NCBI GenBank assembly: GCA_017517685.1
Contig: JAFWYK010000009.1
Span: 1-64,000 of the forward strand
Length of the DNA: 64,000 nt
Reading direction: 5' to 3'
From: Clostridia bacterium
GTDB taxonomy: Bacteria; Bacillota; Clostridia; TANB77; CAG-508
Position numbers and translations under genes: made by a program
Notes under the pieces: model-generated
Seen by the model: the letters and a program-made list of their open reading frames with translations, nothing else
Databases searched by the model: none
What the model was told of the DNA's origin: nothing
Part shown: positions 8,927-17,338 of the stretch, piece by piece
How positions within the stretch are numbered: the stretch's first letter is position 1
How the letters are laid out: every line of letters starts with the position of its first letter

Positions 8927-9688
8927 ATGATATATATAACAGGAGATACACATGCCGATTTTTCGAGATTTAACGTAGAAAATTTTCCAATACAAACAGA
9001 GATGACTAAGAACGATTATGTAATTATTTGTGGAGACTTTGGAGGAGTATGGACATTTGAAGAAGAGAGTAGCAGAGAAAAAGAAATGTTAGATTGGCTA
9101 GATAGTAGAAATTTCACTACTTTATTTGTAGATGGAAATCATGAAAATTATACAAGATTATATAACTATCCTGTTGAAGAATGGAATGGTGGAAAAGTAC
9201 ACAAAATAAGAAATTCTGTATTGCATTTAATGCGAGGGGAAGTATTTGATATAGATAATAAAAAGTTTTTTGTATTTGGTGGAGCAAGGTCGCATGATAT
9301 ACAAGATGGGATATTAAATCTTGATGAAGAAGAAAGAATTTATGAATTTCGAAAAAGAGGAGCATATTTTAGAATTAGAGATTTTTCATGGTGGGATTTG
9401 GAACTTCCAATAAAAGAAGAAATGGAAAACGGAACAACAAATCTAGAAAAAGTAGATTATAAAGTAGATTACATTATTTCTCATTGTTGTCCAACAAGTA
9501 TTCAAACTTTGATAAATCCAACATATAAAAAAGATTTATTAACAGAGTACTTACAACAAATTTCAGAGAAATGCATATTTAAAAAATGGTATTTTGGGCA
9601 TTATCATGATTATAAGCAAGTGAATTCACAATTTGTTTTATTGTATGAAAATATCGTGCCATTGGAATATAAAAGTATATTTGAATAA
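8927..9688 (+). CDS. Calcineurin-like metallophosphoesterase
   Basis: 253 residues with the complete metal-binding set: GDTHAD near residue 6, GDFGG near 37, GNHEN near 69, SHCC near 185 and GHYHD near 225. The family cleaves phosphomonoesters or phosphodiesters with two metal ions. It has its own ribosome site (AAGGAGAAG) and is separated from the helicase operon by a probable terminator, so it is likely transcribed separately. It could act on nucleotides or nucleic acids produced by the neighbouring defence genes, but nothing in the sequence proves that link. Confidence 0.85.
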   Translation: MIYITGDTHADFSRFNVENFPIQTEMTKNDYVIICGDFGGVWTFEEESSREKEMLDWLDSRNFTTLFVDGNHENYTRLYNYPVEEWNGGKVHKIRNSVLHLMRGEVFDIDNKKFFVFGGARSHDIQDGILNLDEEERIYEFRKRGAYFRIRDFSWWDLELPIKEEMENGTTNLEKVDYKVDYIISHCCPTSIQTLINPTYKKDLLTEYLQQISEKCIFKKWYFGHYHDYKQVNSQFVLLYENIVPLEYKSIFE

Positions 9689-9863
9689 AATAATAGACAA
9701 TTTAAGTAAATTAGTATAAAAATTAATTGTTAAGTTGCTATATATAATTTTAGTATTTATAATATCTATCATTATAGTAAATATTGATTCTACACTGTTA
9801 ATAAATGTGTTTGAAGTAATGCTTACAATATATTTTACAGTGATTTATGAAAGGATGATATCT

Positions 9864-9932
9864 ATGAAACAATTTTCACATGGTGTTAGCTCTTGTATTT
9901 GTGTAGAAACAAATGTGAATATGGTAAATTAA
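9864..9932 (+). CDS. Possible 22-residue peptide
   Basis: ATG at 9864 follows AAAGGATGATATCT and encodes MKQFSHGVSSCICVETNVN plus three residues. No family recognised. It overlaps the degenerate tRNA at 9901, so both cannot easily be functional. Could be a leader peptide or chance. Confidence 0.25.
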   Translation: MKQFSHGVSSCICVETNVNMVN

Positions 9933-9987
9933 ATACTAAAATAAATATAGATTAGAGCATTAGGTTCGATTCCTAATTTACACACCA
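9901..9987 (+). pseudogene. Degenerate class II (Leu-like) tRNA
   Basis: GTGTAGA (9901-9907) pairs with TTTACAC (9977-9983); TTAGG/CCTAA close a perfect T arm with loop TTCGATT; A then CCA end at 9987. The D arm can form AAT/ATT around a loop with GG. The total length of 87 fits Leu or Ser tRNA. The anticodon stem does not pair, so the molecule is probably not charged. A terminator follows directly, as for a real tRNA gene. Could be the scar of an element inserted in a tRNA gene. Confidence 0.5.
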
Positions 9988-9993
9988 AAAGAA

Positions 9994-10024
9994 AGCAGAC
10001 TTTTTGAAAGTCTGCTCTTTTCTT
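9994..10024 (+). terminator. Strong hairpin terminator after the tRNA-like gene
   Basis: AGCAGACTTT (9994-10003) pairs with AAAGTCTGCT (10007-10016), followed by CTTTTCTT. Confidence 0.8.
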
Positions 10025-10026
10025 AA

Positions 10027-10170
10027 TTATTTTTTCTTAAGTGTATGTTTTGGTTGTCTTTGAGAAAGAGCAGAACCAGCTATAGATTTTGTTGTTGCTG
10101 AAGTTCTACCATCTTTTAAAGCTTTTGAAGCTTTAGATGCAACAGTTTTACTTGTAGTTTTACAAGCCAT
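10027..10170 (-). CDS. Small basic protein (Ala/Ser/Thr/Lys-rich)
   Basis: 47 residues, rich in Ala, Ser, Thr and Lys: SKTVASKASKALKDGRTS then KSIAGSALSQR. Short proteins with this repetitive pattern occur in many bacteria, often near phage or mobile DNA, and have no known function that I can name. The start is set by AAAGGTGGTG upstream; the longer frame to 10251 lacks a ribosome site in the right place. It converges with the tRNA-like gene. Confidence 0.65.
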   Translation of the reverse strand: MACKTTSKTVASKASKALKDGRTSATTKSIAGSALSQRQPKHTLKKK

Positions 10171-10308
10171 TAGAATCACCACCTTTCCAGGATAGAAATC
10201 CTTCTCCACCAATTTTATACTGGAAATATGGTAACAATGAAATAATAGCATAAATTTATAAAAATATCAATGAAAGTGAGAAAATTTCTCAAAAATATTG
10301 CTATTTTT

Positions 10309-10337
10309 TATAAAATCGCATATAATATAATAGAAAA
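10309..10337 (+). promoter_or_regulatory. Promoter of the AAA ATPase/RloB pair
   Basis: TTGCTA, a spacer close to 17 bases, then TATAAT just upstream of the ribosome site AAAGGAGG. Confidence 0.55.
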
Positions 10338-10350
10338 GGAGGAAAATAAA

Positions 10351-11586
10351 ATGTTAATTAGATTTAGTTTTAAAAATTTTAAATCTTTTAAGAATGAAAA
10401 TTGCTTGGATATGGAAGCAACAGCTTTAAAAGAGCATGAATATAATGTGGCTAAGACAGAAATGGGAGAATATTTAAAAGTATCAGCTATATATGGTGCG
10501 AACGCAAGTGGAAAAACTAATGTGTTACAAGCGTTTAGTTATATGAAAAAAAGAATATTAGTCAGTGATGATTCAAAAGTAAATACTCCTTTAGATGAAG
10601 AAAATGTATTTAGTTTTATGATAAATAATGATCCAATAAGTTTAGAGGTAGAAATACTTGCAAGAAATAATAAGATTTATAAATATGGCTTTGATATATT
10701 AAAAGATAGAATAATTTGTGAATGGTTATATGAAAAAAGAGTAAATAAATTTTATGAAATATTTGAAAGAAATGAAAACAATATTAAAGTAAAAGATAAT
10801 AAAAATAAATTGCTAGGATTAGCTAATATTGATGAAAGAAGTTTATTTTTAAATGTATATACAAAAATTGATAAAAATAATGAGGATTTTAATAATGTAT
10901 ATGAATGGTTTATTAACGCTAATTATTTAGATTTAGGAGATCCGAAATTTGAAAATGCATTAAATAAAAGAATATCTTTAAGAATTGTAGAAGATGAAAA
11001 ATATAAAAGTGAATTATTATCATTCATAAGAACTTTTGATTCGACAATAGATTCAATAAATATTTCTCCAAATTCTTTAGAAGAATTAAAAAATACAAAT
11101 GGAGTTGTTAAAGTTGAGTTAGTTCATAATTTTGATGAAGGAAAAAATGCATTACCTCTTTCATTAGAATCAAATGGAACAATGAAGATGTTTCATTTAT
11201 TTGATTTTTTGATGGATGCTTTGAAAAATGGAATGGTGTTATTTGTAGATGAATTAGATGCAAAGTTACATCCATTACTTACTAGATATATCATAAATTT
11301 ATTTCATAATAGTGATACAAATAAAGGTAATGGACAGTTAATATATTCAACACATGATACAGTAAATTTGAATAAAGAAACATTTAGAAGAGATGAAATA
11401 TGGTTTGCAGAAAAAGATAAAGATGGTATTTCAGAAATATATGCATTATCTGATTATATATTAGAAGATGATAAAAATGCAGGCAAGAAAGTAAGAAATG
11501 ATGCAACTTATAACAAAGATTATTTAACTGGAAGATATGGTGCTATTCCAGTATTAGAAGAATTTGAGATAGATTATGAAAAATAA
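10351..11586 (+). CDS. AAA ATPase of an AbiL/RloA-type defence pair
   Basis: 411 residues. Walker A GANASGKT at about 48 right after an FKNFKSF N-terminus, and a Walker B/D-loop region VDELDAKLHP at about 296, followed by an H-loop (IYSTHD). This is the SMC/ABC-like AAA_15 architecture seen in OLD, RloC and AbiL proteins. Start 10351 follows AAAGGAGG. The next gene overlaps its end and encodes an RloB-type protein, the usual partner. Such pairs are known or suspected anti-phage systems in which the ATPase senses infection and the partner cuts nucleic acid. Confidence 0.8.
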   Translation: MLIRFSFKNFKSFKNENCLDMEATALKEHEYNVAKTEMGEYLKVSAIYGANASGKTNVLQAFSYMKKRILVSDDSKVNTPLDEENVFSFMINNDPISLEVEILARNNKIYKYGFDILKDRIICEWLYEKRVNKFYEIFERNENNIKVKDNKNKLLGLANIDERSLFLNVYTKIDKNNEDFNNVYEWFINANYLDLGDPKFENALNKRISLRIVEDEKYKSELLSFIRTFDSTIDSINISPNSLEELKNTNGVVKVELVHNFDEGKNALPLSLESNGTMKMFHLFDFLMDALKNGMVLFVDELDAKLHPLLTRYIINLFHNSDTNKGNGQLIYSTHDTVNLNKETFRRDEIWFAEKDKDGISEIYALSDYILEDDKNAGKKVRNDATYNKDYLTGRYGAIPVLEEFEIDYEK

Positions 11587-12217
11587 TAATATTTCAAGAA
11601 AAGACAGATTAAAAAGTAAAAGGCAAGCACCAGCCAATTACCTGATTGTATGTGAAGGAAAGAAAACAGAACCTAATTATTTTAATGGATTAAAGAAAAA
11701 GATTAATGAAAAATATGGTAATAAAGTAGATGTGCTAATTCCTAATATTGAAGTTAAAGGAACAGGGATGAATACAACATCTTTAGTAAAATATACTCAA
11801 AAAACAGTTAATCATGCTAATAAAGTATATGGACAAGTATGGGTAGTATTTGACAAAGATGATTATAATGATGAACAATTCAATTTAGCAATAGAAAACT
11901 GTAATTACAATGTAGCGTGGTCAAATCCAAATTTTGAACTTTGGTTACTATCACATTTTAAAAAAGTAAATAGATGTATTTCAAAAGATGATGTATTGCA
12001 AGAACTTAGCAAAGAATTTCAAAAAAAGAGATTAGGAGATTATGTAAAAAATGATGAAGATATATTTAATAAAGTTACAAGTGAAGGAAAATTACATACT
12101 GCAATAAGAAATTGCGAATATATGGAAGAATTAAATAAATGTAGACAAGCATCACAAAGAAATCCAATGACTAAAGTATATAAAATAGTTGAAGGATTAA
12201 AGGAATATTTAGAATAA
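11576..12217 (+). CDS. RloB-family protein (TOPRIM-like)
   Basis: 213 residues. LIVCEGKKTEPNYFN near residue 23 is the TOPRIM-type acidic motif of RloB, VVFDKDDYND near 100 is the second acidic motif, and WSNPNFELWLLSHF is the family signature. It starts inside the preceding ATPase gene, so the pair is co-translated. AbiLii belongs to the same family. Predicted metal-dependent nuclease or effector controlled by the ATPase. Both key acidic motifs are present. Confidence 0.85.
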   Translation: MKNNNISRKDRLKSKRQAPANYLIVCEGKKTEPNYFNGLKKKINEKYGNKVDVLIPNIEVKGTGMNTTSLVKYTQKTVNHANKVYGQVWVVFDKDDYNDEQFNLAIENCNYNVAWSNPNFELWLLSHFKKVNRCISKDDVLQELSKEFQKKRLGDYVKNDEDIFNKVTSEGKLHTAIRNCEYMEELNKCRQASQRNPMTKVYKIVEGLKEYLE

Positions 12218-12230
12218 GTTTACAGAAGAA

Positions 12231-12280
12231 AAGCAAAGTATGAGAGTAATTAAAAGTTACAGGATTATTTTGCTTTTTTG
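12231..12280 (+). terminator. AT-rich terminator after RloB
   Basis: AAAAGCAAA pairs with TTTGCTTTT, with an inner GTAA/TTAC pairing, followed by T-rich sequence. The stem has few G-C pairs. Confidence 0.4.
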
Positions 12281-12469
12281 ATAATAAATAATTAGTGGAA
12301 AATTGTAAAATCATAATAAAATCAGGAAAACAACGGAAAGAGTTAGTAATGAGTCTATAGATATGAAAACTAATCAAATTTTTGTAAGTATATTTAATAG
12401 AAAAAGTATGCAAAATTAATTGGTTAATGCAATAGAAGAAGTATAAAAAAGAAAAAGCGGGAGGTAAGA

Positions 12470-13891
12470 ATGAAGGAATTAATAGAAGAAGTAAAAGAAA
12501 TAAATGAAAATAATGATATATTTGGAACATATCCTAAAGCTAAGTCAATTCGTGAATTTATTGAGTTAAAGGAAAACGAAGAATTATTATCTAAAAACAA
12601 TTTGATAGCAATATATGGTGAGTGGGGAATTGGAAAAAGTTGTCTAATGCAAACGATTTATAAAGAATTAGATAAAAATAAATTTGAAACTATATGGTTC
12701 GATACGTGGAAATATGAAAAAGATGAAAATTTAGCATATTCTTTATTCAAATTTATAGGAAAAGATAGATTTTGGAATAAGTTTCTAAGTGCAGGGGAGA
12801 ATATATTAGATAATGCATATGGGATATTTAAAAGTCTGGCAAAAGGCATAGAAATAAATCTAGGAGTTTTAAATTTAAAGCCTGGAGATGCTCTTGATGA
12901 AGCTGAGAATAAAGATAAGGAAATAATTGAAAAAGCAGAAAAGAAAAAATGCTTATGGGAGAAGATTGATGAGTTTGAAGGCGTATTCAAAGATATAAGC
13001 TTTTCTAATAAGAAATTAGTTGTTTTTTTAGATGATTTAGATAGATGTGAATCAGAAAACATAGTTACTTTATTATCGGCAATTAAGTTAATGCTTTCTA
13101 TTAATAAGAATATTATATTTATTATTGGAATAGATAAAAAAGCAGTAACGTTAGCTTTACAAAATAAATATAATAATGATTATAATAAAGCAGATGAGTA
13201 TTTGGAAAAAATCTTTCCTATAAATTTTGAACTTTCAAATAATATACAGTCTCAAAATTTTAAAAAATACATTAGTGAAGTAACAGATTTAGATAATGAA
13301 GATGCCAACACTGTGATTGACTTTTTGTATAAAATACAATTTAATAATGCTAGGCATATAAAGAAAGTATTTAGAAAATATTTTTTAATAAAGAAATATA
13401 TTGACAGTAAAAATATTGATATAAAAAATAAATATATAGTGATGTTAGTTTTATATACAATAATATTAAATATTTTTTATAATGATGAATACAAAGAAAT
13501 GCTAAAAGAGAATAAAGAAAAAATTTACAAAAAGATTTTGTTGGTAAGCCATGACAAAAATGGATTCAGAAAAGAAGGAAAGTTTGATAATTACGAAAAA
13601 GTATGTAATATAAATTACACAAATAATAAGAATTACGAAATATACAAATTATTGGTAAGATTTTCTTCATATAAGATAAACAATTTTGATTTGAATTGCG
13701 TAAAAACATTGGATAATCAAGCATACATAGAATATTATAATTGGATGGGTCTATTTGAAAATAATATATGTAATGACTTTATAGAATTTTTATTAAGTGA
13801 TACAGATTTTATAGATAATTTTATAAAGGAAAGACAGTTTGATGATGAGCTACTATATAGTTATTTAAAAGTGATTGATAACATTTTGTAA
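12470..13891 (+). CDS. KAP-family P-loop NTPase
   Basis: 473 residues. Walker A GEWGIGKS at about 50, the KAP hallmark WFDTWKYEKDENLAYSLF shortly after, and Walker B VVFLDDLDRCE at about 184. A GGGAGGT ribosome site precedes the ATG. Bacterial KAP ATPases are frequent in defence islands and are often membrane-linked; this one has no clear transmembrane pair in the insertion, so it may be soluble. It stands alone between a terminator-like hairpin and a strong inverted repeat. Role in defence is inferred from family and location. Confidence 0.82.
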   Translation: MKELIEEVKEINENNDIFGTYPKAKSIREFIELKENEELLSKNNLIAIYGEWGIGKSCLMQTIYKELDKNKFETIWFDTWKYEKDENLAYSLFKFIGKDRFWNKFLSAGENILDNAYGIFKSLAKGIEINLGVLNLKPGDALDEAENKDKEIIEKAEKKKCLWEKIDEFEGVFKDISFSNKKLVVFLDDLDRCESENIVTLLSAIKLMLSINKNIIFIIGIDKKAVTLALQNKYNNDYNKADEYLEKIFPINFELSNNIQSQNFKKYISEVTDLDNEDANTVIDFLYKIQFNNARHIKKVFRKYFLIKKYIDSKNIDIKNKYIVMLVLYTIILNIFYNDEYKEMLKENKEKIYKKILLVSHDKNGFRKEGKFDNYEKVCNINYTNNKNYEIYKLLVRFSSYKINNFDLNCVKTLDNQAYIEYYNWMGLFENNICNDFIEFLLSDTDFIDNFIKERQFDDELLYSYLKVIDNIL

Positions 13892-13952
13892 TTTACACAT
13901 TAAAAGCGAGATTTAATTCGCCTTTTATATACTGAGATATTTAAAAATTTTA

Positions 13953-13990
13953 CAATTGTGCCACAATTTTGCGATTTTGTGGCACAATTG
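13953..13990. terminator. 14-bp perfect inverted repeat between converging genes
   Basis: CAATTGTGCCACAA (13953-13966) and TTGTGGCACAATTG (13977-13990) flank a 10-base loop. It lies between the KAP gene and a converging small gene and may terminate in both directions. A further GCACAATTGTAAATTTTT follows at 14028. Confidence 0.55.
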
Positions 13991-14044
13991 CTAATTTACA
14001 TCTGTGCTTAAAATTGTTGTTTTTTTAGCACAATTGTAAATTTT

Positions 14045-14338
14045 TTATTCTTCAATACATCCACAAAGTAACTGAATTCCATCAACAAAACCATTTCTAT
14101 AATACTTCTCATTCCGATAACCAATATAATCCATAAAATTATCATCAAGAACATTAAGTTGCTTTTGAACAAAAGCTCTATTTTGTTTAGGAATACTATT
14201 TAAAATACTTTTTGAAATTTCATCAAAATAAACCCAGTGTTTTTTATCCTTATCACAAGATAAACTGGAAATCTCATTTTCTCTAAATAATAACCAATCC
14301 TTTAATAAATCATCATTAATATCTCTTAAATTATTCAT
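14045..14338 (-). CDS. Small helical protein of unknown function
   Basis: 97 residues, acidic and helical, ending in YRNGFVDGIQLLCGC. Similar C-terminal N-G-F-x-D-G-I-x-L patterns are common in short proteins from clostridial mobile elements. Preceded by TAGGAGGATTTAGATT. It lies next to the tRNA-Met fragment, at the probable edge of the accessory region, so an accessory role in the element is possible. Function not recognised. Confidence 0.55.
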   Translation of the reverse strand: MNNLRDINDDLLKDWLLFRENEISSLSCDKDKKHWVYFDEISKSILNSIPKQNRAFVQKQLNVLDDNFMDYIGYRNEKYYRNGFVDGIQLLCGCIEE

Positions 14339-14560
14339 AATCTAAATCCTCCTAAAATTATAAAAATTATCAATAAAAATTTAAACCTACAAAGCTTGAA
14401 AATACTCAAATATACGTATTATGCCGATTGGGAAAAAATGGAAAAAACATTCAAAAAAAAAGCACAAAAAGACACAAATGTTCAGTAAATAAAAATCCTT
14501 GTAAATATATAAATACCAGTCAAAACCCTAATATTCACAAAACTTCAAAAAATGGTCAAA

Positions 14561-14581
14561 TCACGCTCATAACCCGAAGGT
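14561..14581 (+). other. tRNA-Met anticodon-arm fragment, possible attachment site
   Basis: The bases here match the anticodon stem-loop and following bases of elongator tRNA-Met (CTCATAACCCGAAGGT), without the remaining tRNA. Integrative elements often recombine at this segment of tRNA genes. It lies where the accessory left region ends. The second copy is not in the window. Confidence 0.5.
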
Positions 14582-14584
14582 AAT

Positions 14585-14621
14585 AAAAAACACTACATTT
14601 TTTATGTAGTGTTTTTTATTA
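14585..14621. terminator. Bidirectional terminator
   Basis: AAAAAACACTACAT (14585-14598) pairs with ATGTAGTGTTTTTT (14604-14617), with A-run and T-run on either side. It ends the minus-strand Fic operon. Confidence 0.85.
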
Positions 14622-15239
14622 CTTATTATTTTCTTCATCATCAAATACAAATTTAACTTCTGAATCGTATAGTTGAAGTTTGTATATTCTTTCGGTTCTT
14701 TTTTCAACATTATTAAGCATTAAGTTTTCACACATTTCCCATAGAGCAACCCATCCAACGATGTTGATTAGCTCGGCAATAAATGATGGTATTTGTGTTC
14801 CAAATGCAAATGAAAGAATTATAAATAGTAATCCAATGAAGAATAGAGAGAATGATTTTTTGTTTGATACATGGATATCATAATCTCTATCATCAATTTC
14901 CATACCATAGTTATTTTTAATAACTTTTTTGATTCTTGATTGTTCTTCTTCATCTATTCTTGGGCAATGTATTTCTAGAATGATTTCATATTTTAGTGGG
15001 ATTATATAAGCAATTTCTTCGATGTAATCGCAGACATCATCTGAAAGAGCTAATTTTTTATAATCATGTTTCATATATAAATCATCTATTTTTTTAAGTG
15101 TGATTGGAATAGTAGCTTTTCCATATTTGATATAGTGTTTATCAATATAGTCAGCCTCTCTAAACTTAATCTTTCTGTTTTTTATTCTAAATTTGTTTTT
15201 CTTTTTTTTCTTATTTTTATTAAAAAATTTAATTCCCAT
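14619..15239 (-). CDS. Membrane protein downstream of Fic, unknown function
   Basis: 206 residues. A very basic N-terminus, a soluble region, and two hydrophobic segments at about 130-150 and 155-175 suggest a hairpin membrane anchor with both ends in the cytoplasm. It begins 17 bases after the Fic gene on the same strand and ends at a strong terminator, so it is the third gene of the Fic/antitoxin operon. No known family recognised. It may anchor or modulate the Fic enzyme, or be an AMPylation target; both ideas are inference. Confidence 0.65.
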   Translation of the reverse strand: MGIKFFNKNKKKKKNKFRIKNRKIKFREADYIDKHYIKYGKATIPITLKKIDDLYMKHDYKKLALSDDVCDYIEEIAYIIPLKYEIILEIHCPRIDEEEQSRIKKVIKNNYGMEIDDRDYDIHVSNKKSFSLFFIGLLFIILSFAFGTQIPSFIAELINIVGWVALWEMCENLMLNNVEKRTERIYKLQLYDSEVKFVFDDEENNK

Positions 15240-15255
15240 TAGTACCTCATTTTCT

Positions 15256-15963
15256 TTATCTTACTGAATCTTCATGTGAGTCTAACTGGCTTTGAAGCTC
15301 TGTAATGTTTTTTGATATACCAGAAACAATAGCTTTTTTAAGTAGAGCACTTAAATGTTCTGGTTCTGGATAATACTCTTTTGGGATTGCAGCTAGAACA
15401 AATTTATCTCTAATACTATATTGAGTAATTCTTCCTGATTCATCGTACTTTCTTGATAAGTTATCAAGAAGTATTCCTAAATCCATAGGGAAGTTGTGTT
15501 CTTTAGAGAATTGTCTAGCAAATGTAATTGTAGTTCTTGTATTACCATCTCTAAAAGGATGTATACTCCAAAGTTCTGTAAGTTGGCTAGTAAATTCCTC
15601 AACTTTTCTATCTAGTGGAAGTGAATCCCAATTTGTTTCATTCATTTTCTTAAGAGTAGCTTTTAGTTTTTTTTCGATATCTTTGCTATCGGCATAATCT
15701 AAACTTAATCCAGGAAGAACAACTTCTTCTTTAACAATTGGAACTGTTCTATATTCACCAGCCCAATCGAAGATATCTTCAAAAATATGTCTATGAATAG
15801 ATTTAAAATATTGAGCATTAAATTGTTGTTTATAAGATGTATCGATATCTAAAAACTTAGCGAATGTAATGTCTCTTTCAGCTCTATTTAATTCATGATA
15901 GTCAGTGATACCTAATTTATTTCTTAATACACCATCTTCGTCATATACGTATGGATCATGCAT
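15256..15963 (-). CDS. fic: Fic/DOC family AMP-transferase toxin
   Basis: 235 residues. The Fic motif is HPFRDGNTRT at about 135-144, with catalytic His135 present. The version with GNT rather than GNG is common among cell-filamentation-type Fic proteins. The upstream DWAGEYRTVPI block is also typical. Fic enzymes transfer AMP or a similar group from NTP to target proteins. It overlaps the stop of the small VbhA-type antitoxin gene upstream by one base, so toxin and antitoxin are co-translated. Confidence 0.9.
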   Translation of the reverse strand: MHDPYVYDEDGVLRNKLGITDYHELNRAERDITFAKFLDIDTSYKQQFNAQYFKSIHRHIFEDIFDWAGEYRTVPIVKEEVVLPGLSLDYADSKDIEKKLKATLKKMNETNWDSLPLDRKVEEFTSQLTELWSIHPFRDGNTRTTITFARQFSKEHNFPMDLGILLDNLSRKYDESGRITQYSIRDKFVLAAIPKEYYPEPEHLSALLKKAIVSGISKNITELQSQLDSHEDSVR

Positions 15964-16163
15964 TAGTTGTCACCGCCTTTTTTATACATATTTATAATTT
16001 TAGCTTGAACATCAGCAATTTCAGTTTGGCCATCAACGTATTCTTTTGCAATTCTTAATACTTTTTCATCTGGCACATCTGCACCTGTAATAGAGATAGC
16101 TAAAGCGTTTTTAACTATATCCATTCTTTGTTCTCTTGTTGTGTTCTTTATAGATAAATCCAT
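15963..16163 (-). CDS. VbhA-type Fic antitoxin
   Basis: 66 residues. The layout (two helices, then AKEYVDGQTEIADVQAKII) matches antitoxins of the VbhA family, which block ATP positioning in Fic proteins. In VbhA-type proteins the inhibitory helix carries S/T-x-x-x-E-G/N; the nearest match here is SITGAD, in which the glutamate position appears to be alanine. That alignment is by eye. First gene of a three-gene operon; AAGGAG precedes the start. Confidence 0.75.
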   Translation of the reverse strand: MDLSIKNTTREQRMDIVKNALAISITGADVPDEKVLRIAKEYVDGQTEIADVQAKIINMYKKGGDN

Positions 16164-16339
16164 AAATTTTCTCCTTAAAATTTTTTTAGTTTAAAATTAA
16201 CATATAAATTATACCATTTTTATGTTAATAAATCAATTGCAGCTTGCTTTCTAATAAGTATCATTTTGATTACAAATATTTACAAAGAAAAAGATTATAT
16301 ATATAATTTTATTATGAATACTTATGCATAGGAGAAAGT

Positions 16340-17182
16340 ATGGAAAGAGCTGAATTAAAAGAATTATTAAAAAGAAAAGGTGTAAAACCTGAATTATTAG
16401 AAATGCCAGCAGTTGTAGAACCAATATTTAAAGATGTTGTAGACAAAACTGTATCACAAGTTGAAAGAAGTAATGATATAAAAGCAAATCCAGATGGAGT
16501 ATTTTCTTATCAAAATAGAGTTGTAACACCAGGAGAAGATGGTGGAGCGGTTATTAGTTATGGTGATGCTACAATAGATGTAAATAGTTATGGTATAGCA
16601 ATAGGATATTCTGATGGTAGTTGGATGGATTATTTTTCACATACTTCAAGAAAACCAGATGGAACAGTAGAACATTCATCAGGAAATAATGGAAATGCTA
16701 CTATGAGCACAAGAACAAGTTTTGATAATGGTTCTTGGTCAATTTTAAATGCCGGTGGAGCAGATTTTACTAATATGCCATATATTGGTGCAAAAGATGT
16801 AAGAACAACTAGTATAGATAAAGAAGCTATTTTAAGAGAATTTGATGAGAATTCTCAAGCTGTTATGAAAAATTATCCTGGAACAATTTCTTGGTATACA
16901 GAAAGAAGAGAAGCTTTAGTACAAACATTAGAAAGAGAAACAAATCCAGAGTTAGTTCAAGCAAGAAGAATGCAAGAACTTGAAGAAGAAAATGCAAGAT
17001 TAACAAAAAGAAATAGAGATTTATTAGAGAGTAACTCAAAATTAACAGCAATGCTTGAAAAATCATTAGAGTTTATGAGTTCAGTAAGAAATAGTCCTGT
17101 TGGAAATATATTCTTTGGTAAAAAGATTAAAGAATACGAACAAGGATTAAATAGATTAGATAAAGGAAGAGATGAAAAATAA
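16340..17182 (+). CDS. Unknown protein with C-terminal coiled coil
   Basis: 280 residues. Residues about 45-150 are rich in Gly, Ser, Asp and Tyr with a repeating short-strand character (SYGDATIDVNSYGIAIGYSDGS), suggesting a beta-sheet domain. Residues about 205-265 form a clear coiled coil (ELEEENARLTKRNRDLLE). AGGAGAAAG precedes the start. Stands alone between a minus-strand operon and a strong terminator. No family recognised. Confidence 0.7.
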   Translation: MERAELKELLKRKGVKPELLEMPAVVEPIFKDVVDKTVSQVERSNDIKANPDGVFSYQNRVVTPGEDGGAVISYGDATIDVNSYGIAIGYSDGSWMDYFSHTSRKPDGTVEHSSGNNGNATMSTRTSFDNGSWSILNAGGADFTNMPYIGAKDVRTTSIDKEAILREFDENSQAVMKNYPGTISWYTERREALVQTLERETNPELVQARRMQELEEENARLTKRNRDLLESNSKLTAMLEKSLEFMSSVRNSPVGNIFFGKKIKEYEQGLNRLDKGRDEK

Positions 17183-17222
17183 TTCTTTCTTCAAAATTAA
17201 TTTTAGAATATTTCGTAGCTTA

Positions 17223-17258
17223 AAGTGCTTAAAGGTTTAACCTTTAGGTGCTTTTTTT
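17223..17258 (+). terminator. Hairpin terminator
   Basis: AAGTGCTTAAAGG (17223-17235) pairs along its whole length with CCTTTAGGTGCTT (17241-17253), followed by seven T. Confidence 0.85.
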
Positions 17259-17338
17259 ATAGCAAAAAGCATTTAATAATTAATAAAAATATGCTATAAT
17301 ATTGCATGTAAGAAAATTATTTTTAAGAAAGGCTAATT

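Noticed and set aside
9735..9932. A 65-codon membrane-like protein starting with TTG
   Set aside because: No ribosome site before the TTG; only the last 22 codons have a plausible start, and these overlap the tRNA-like gene.
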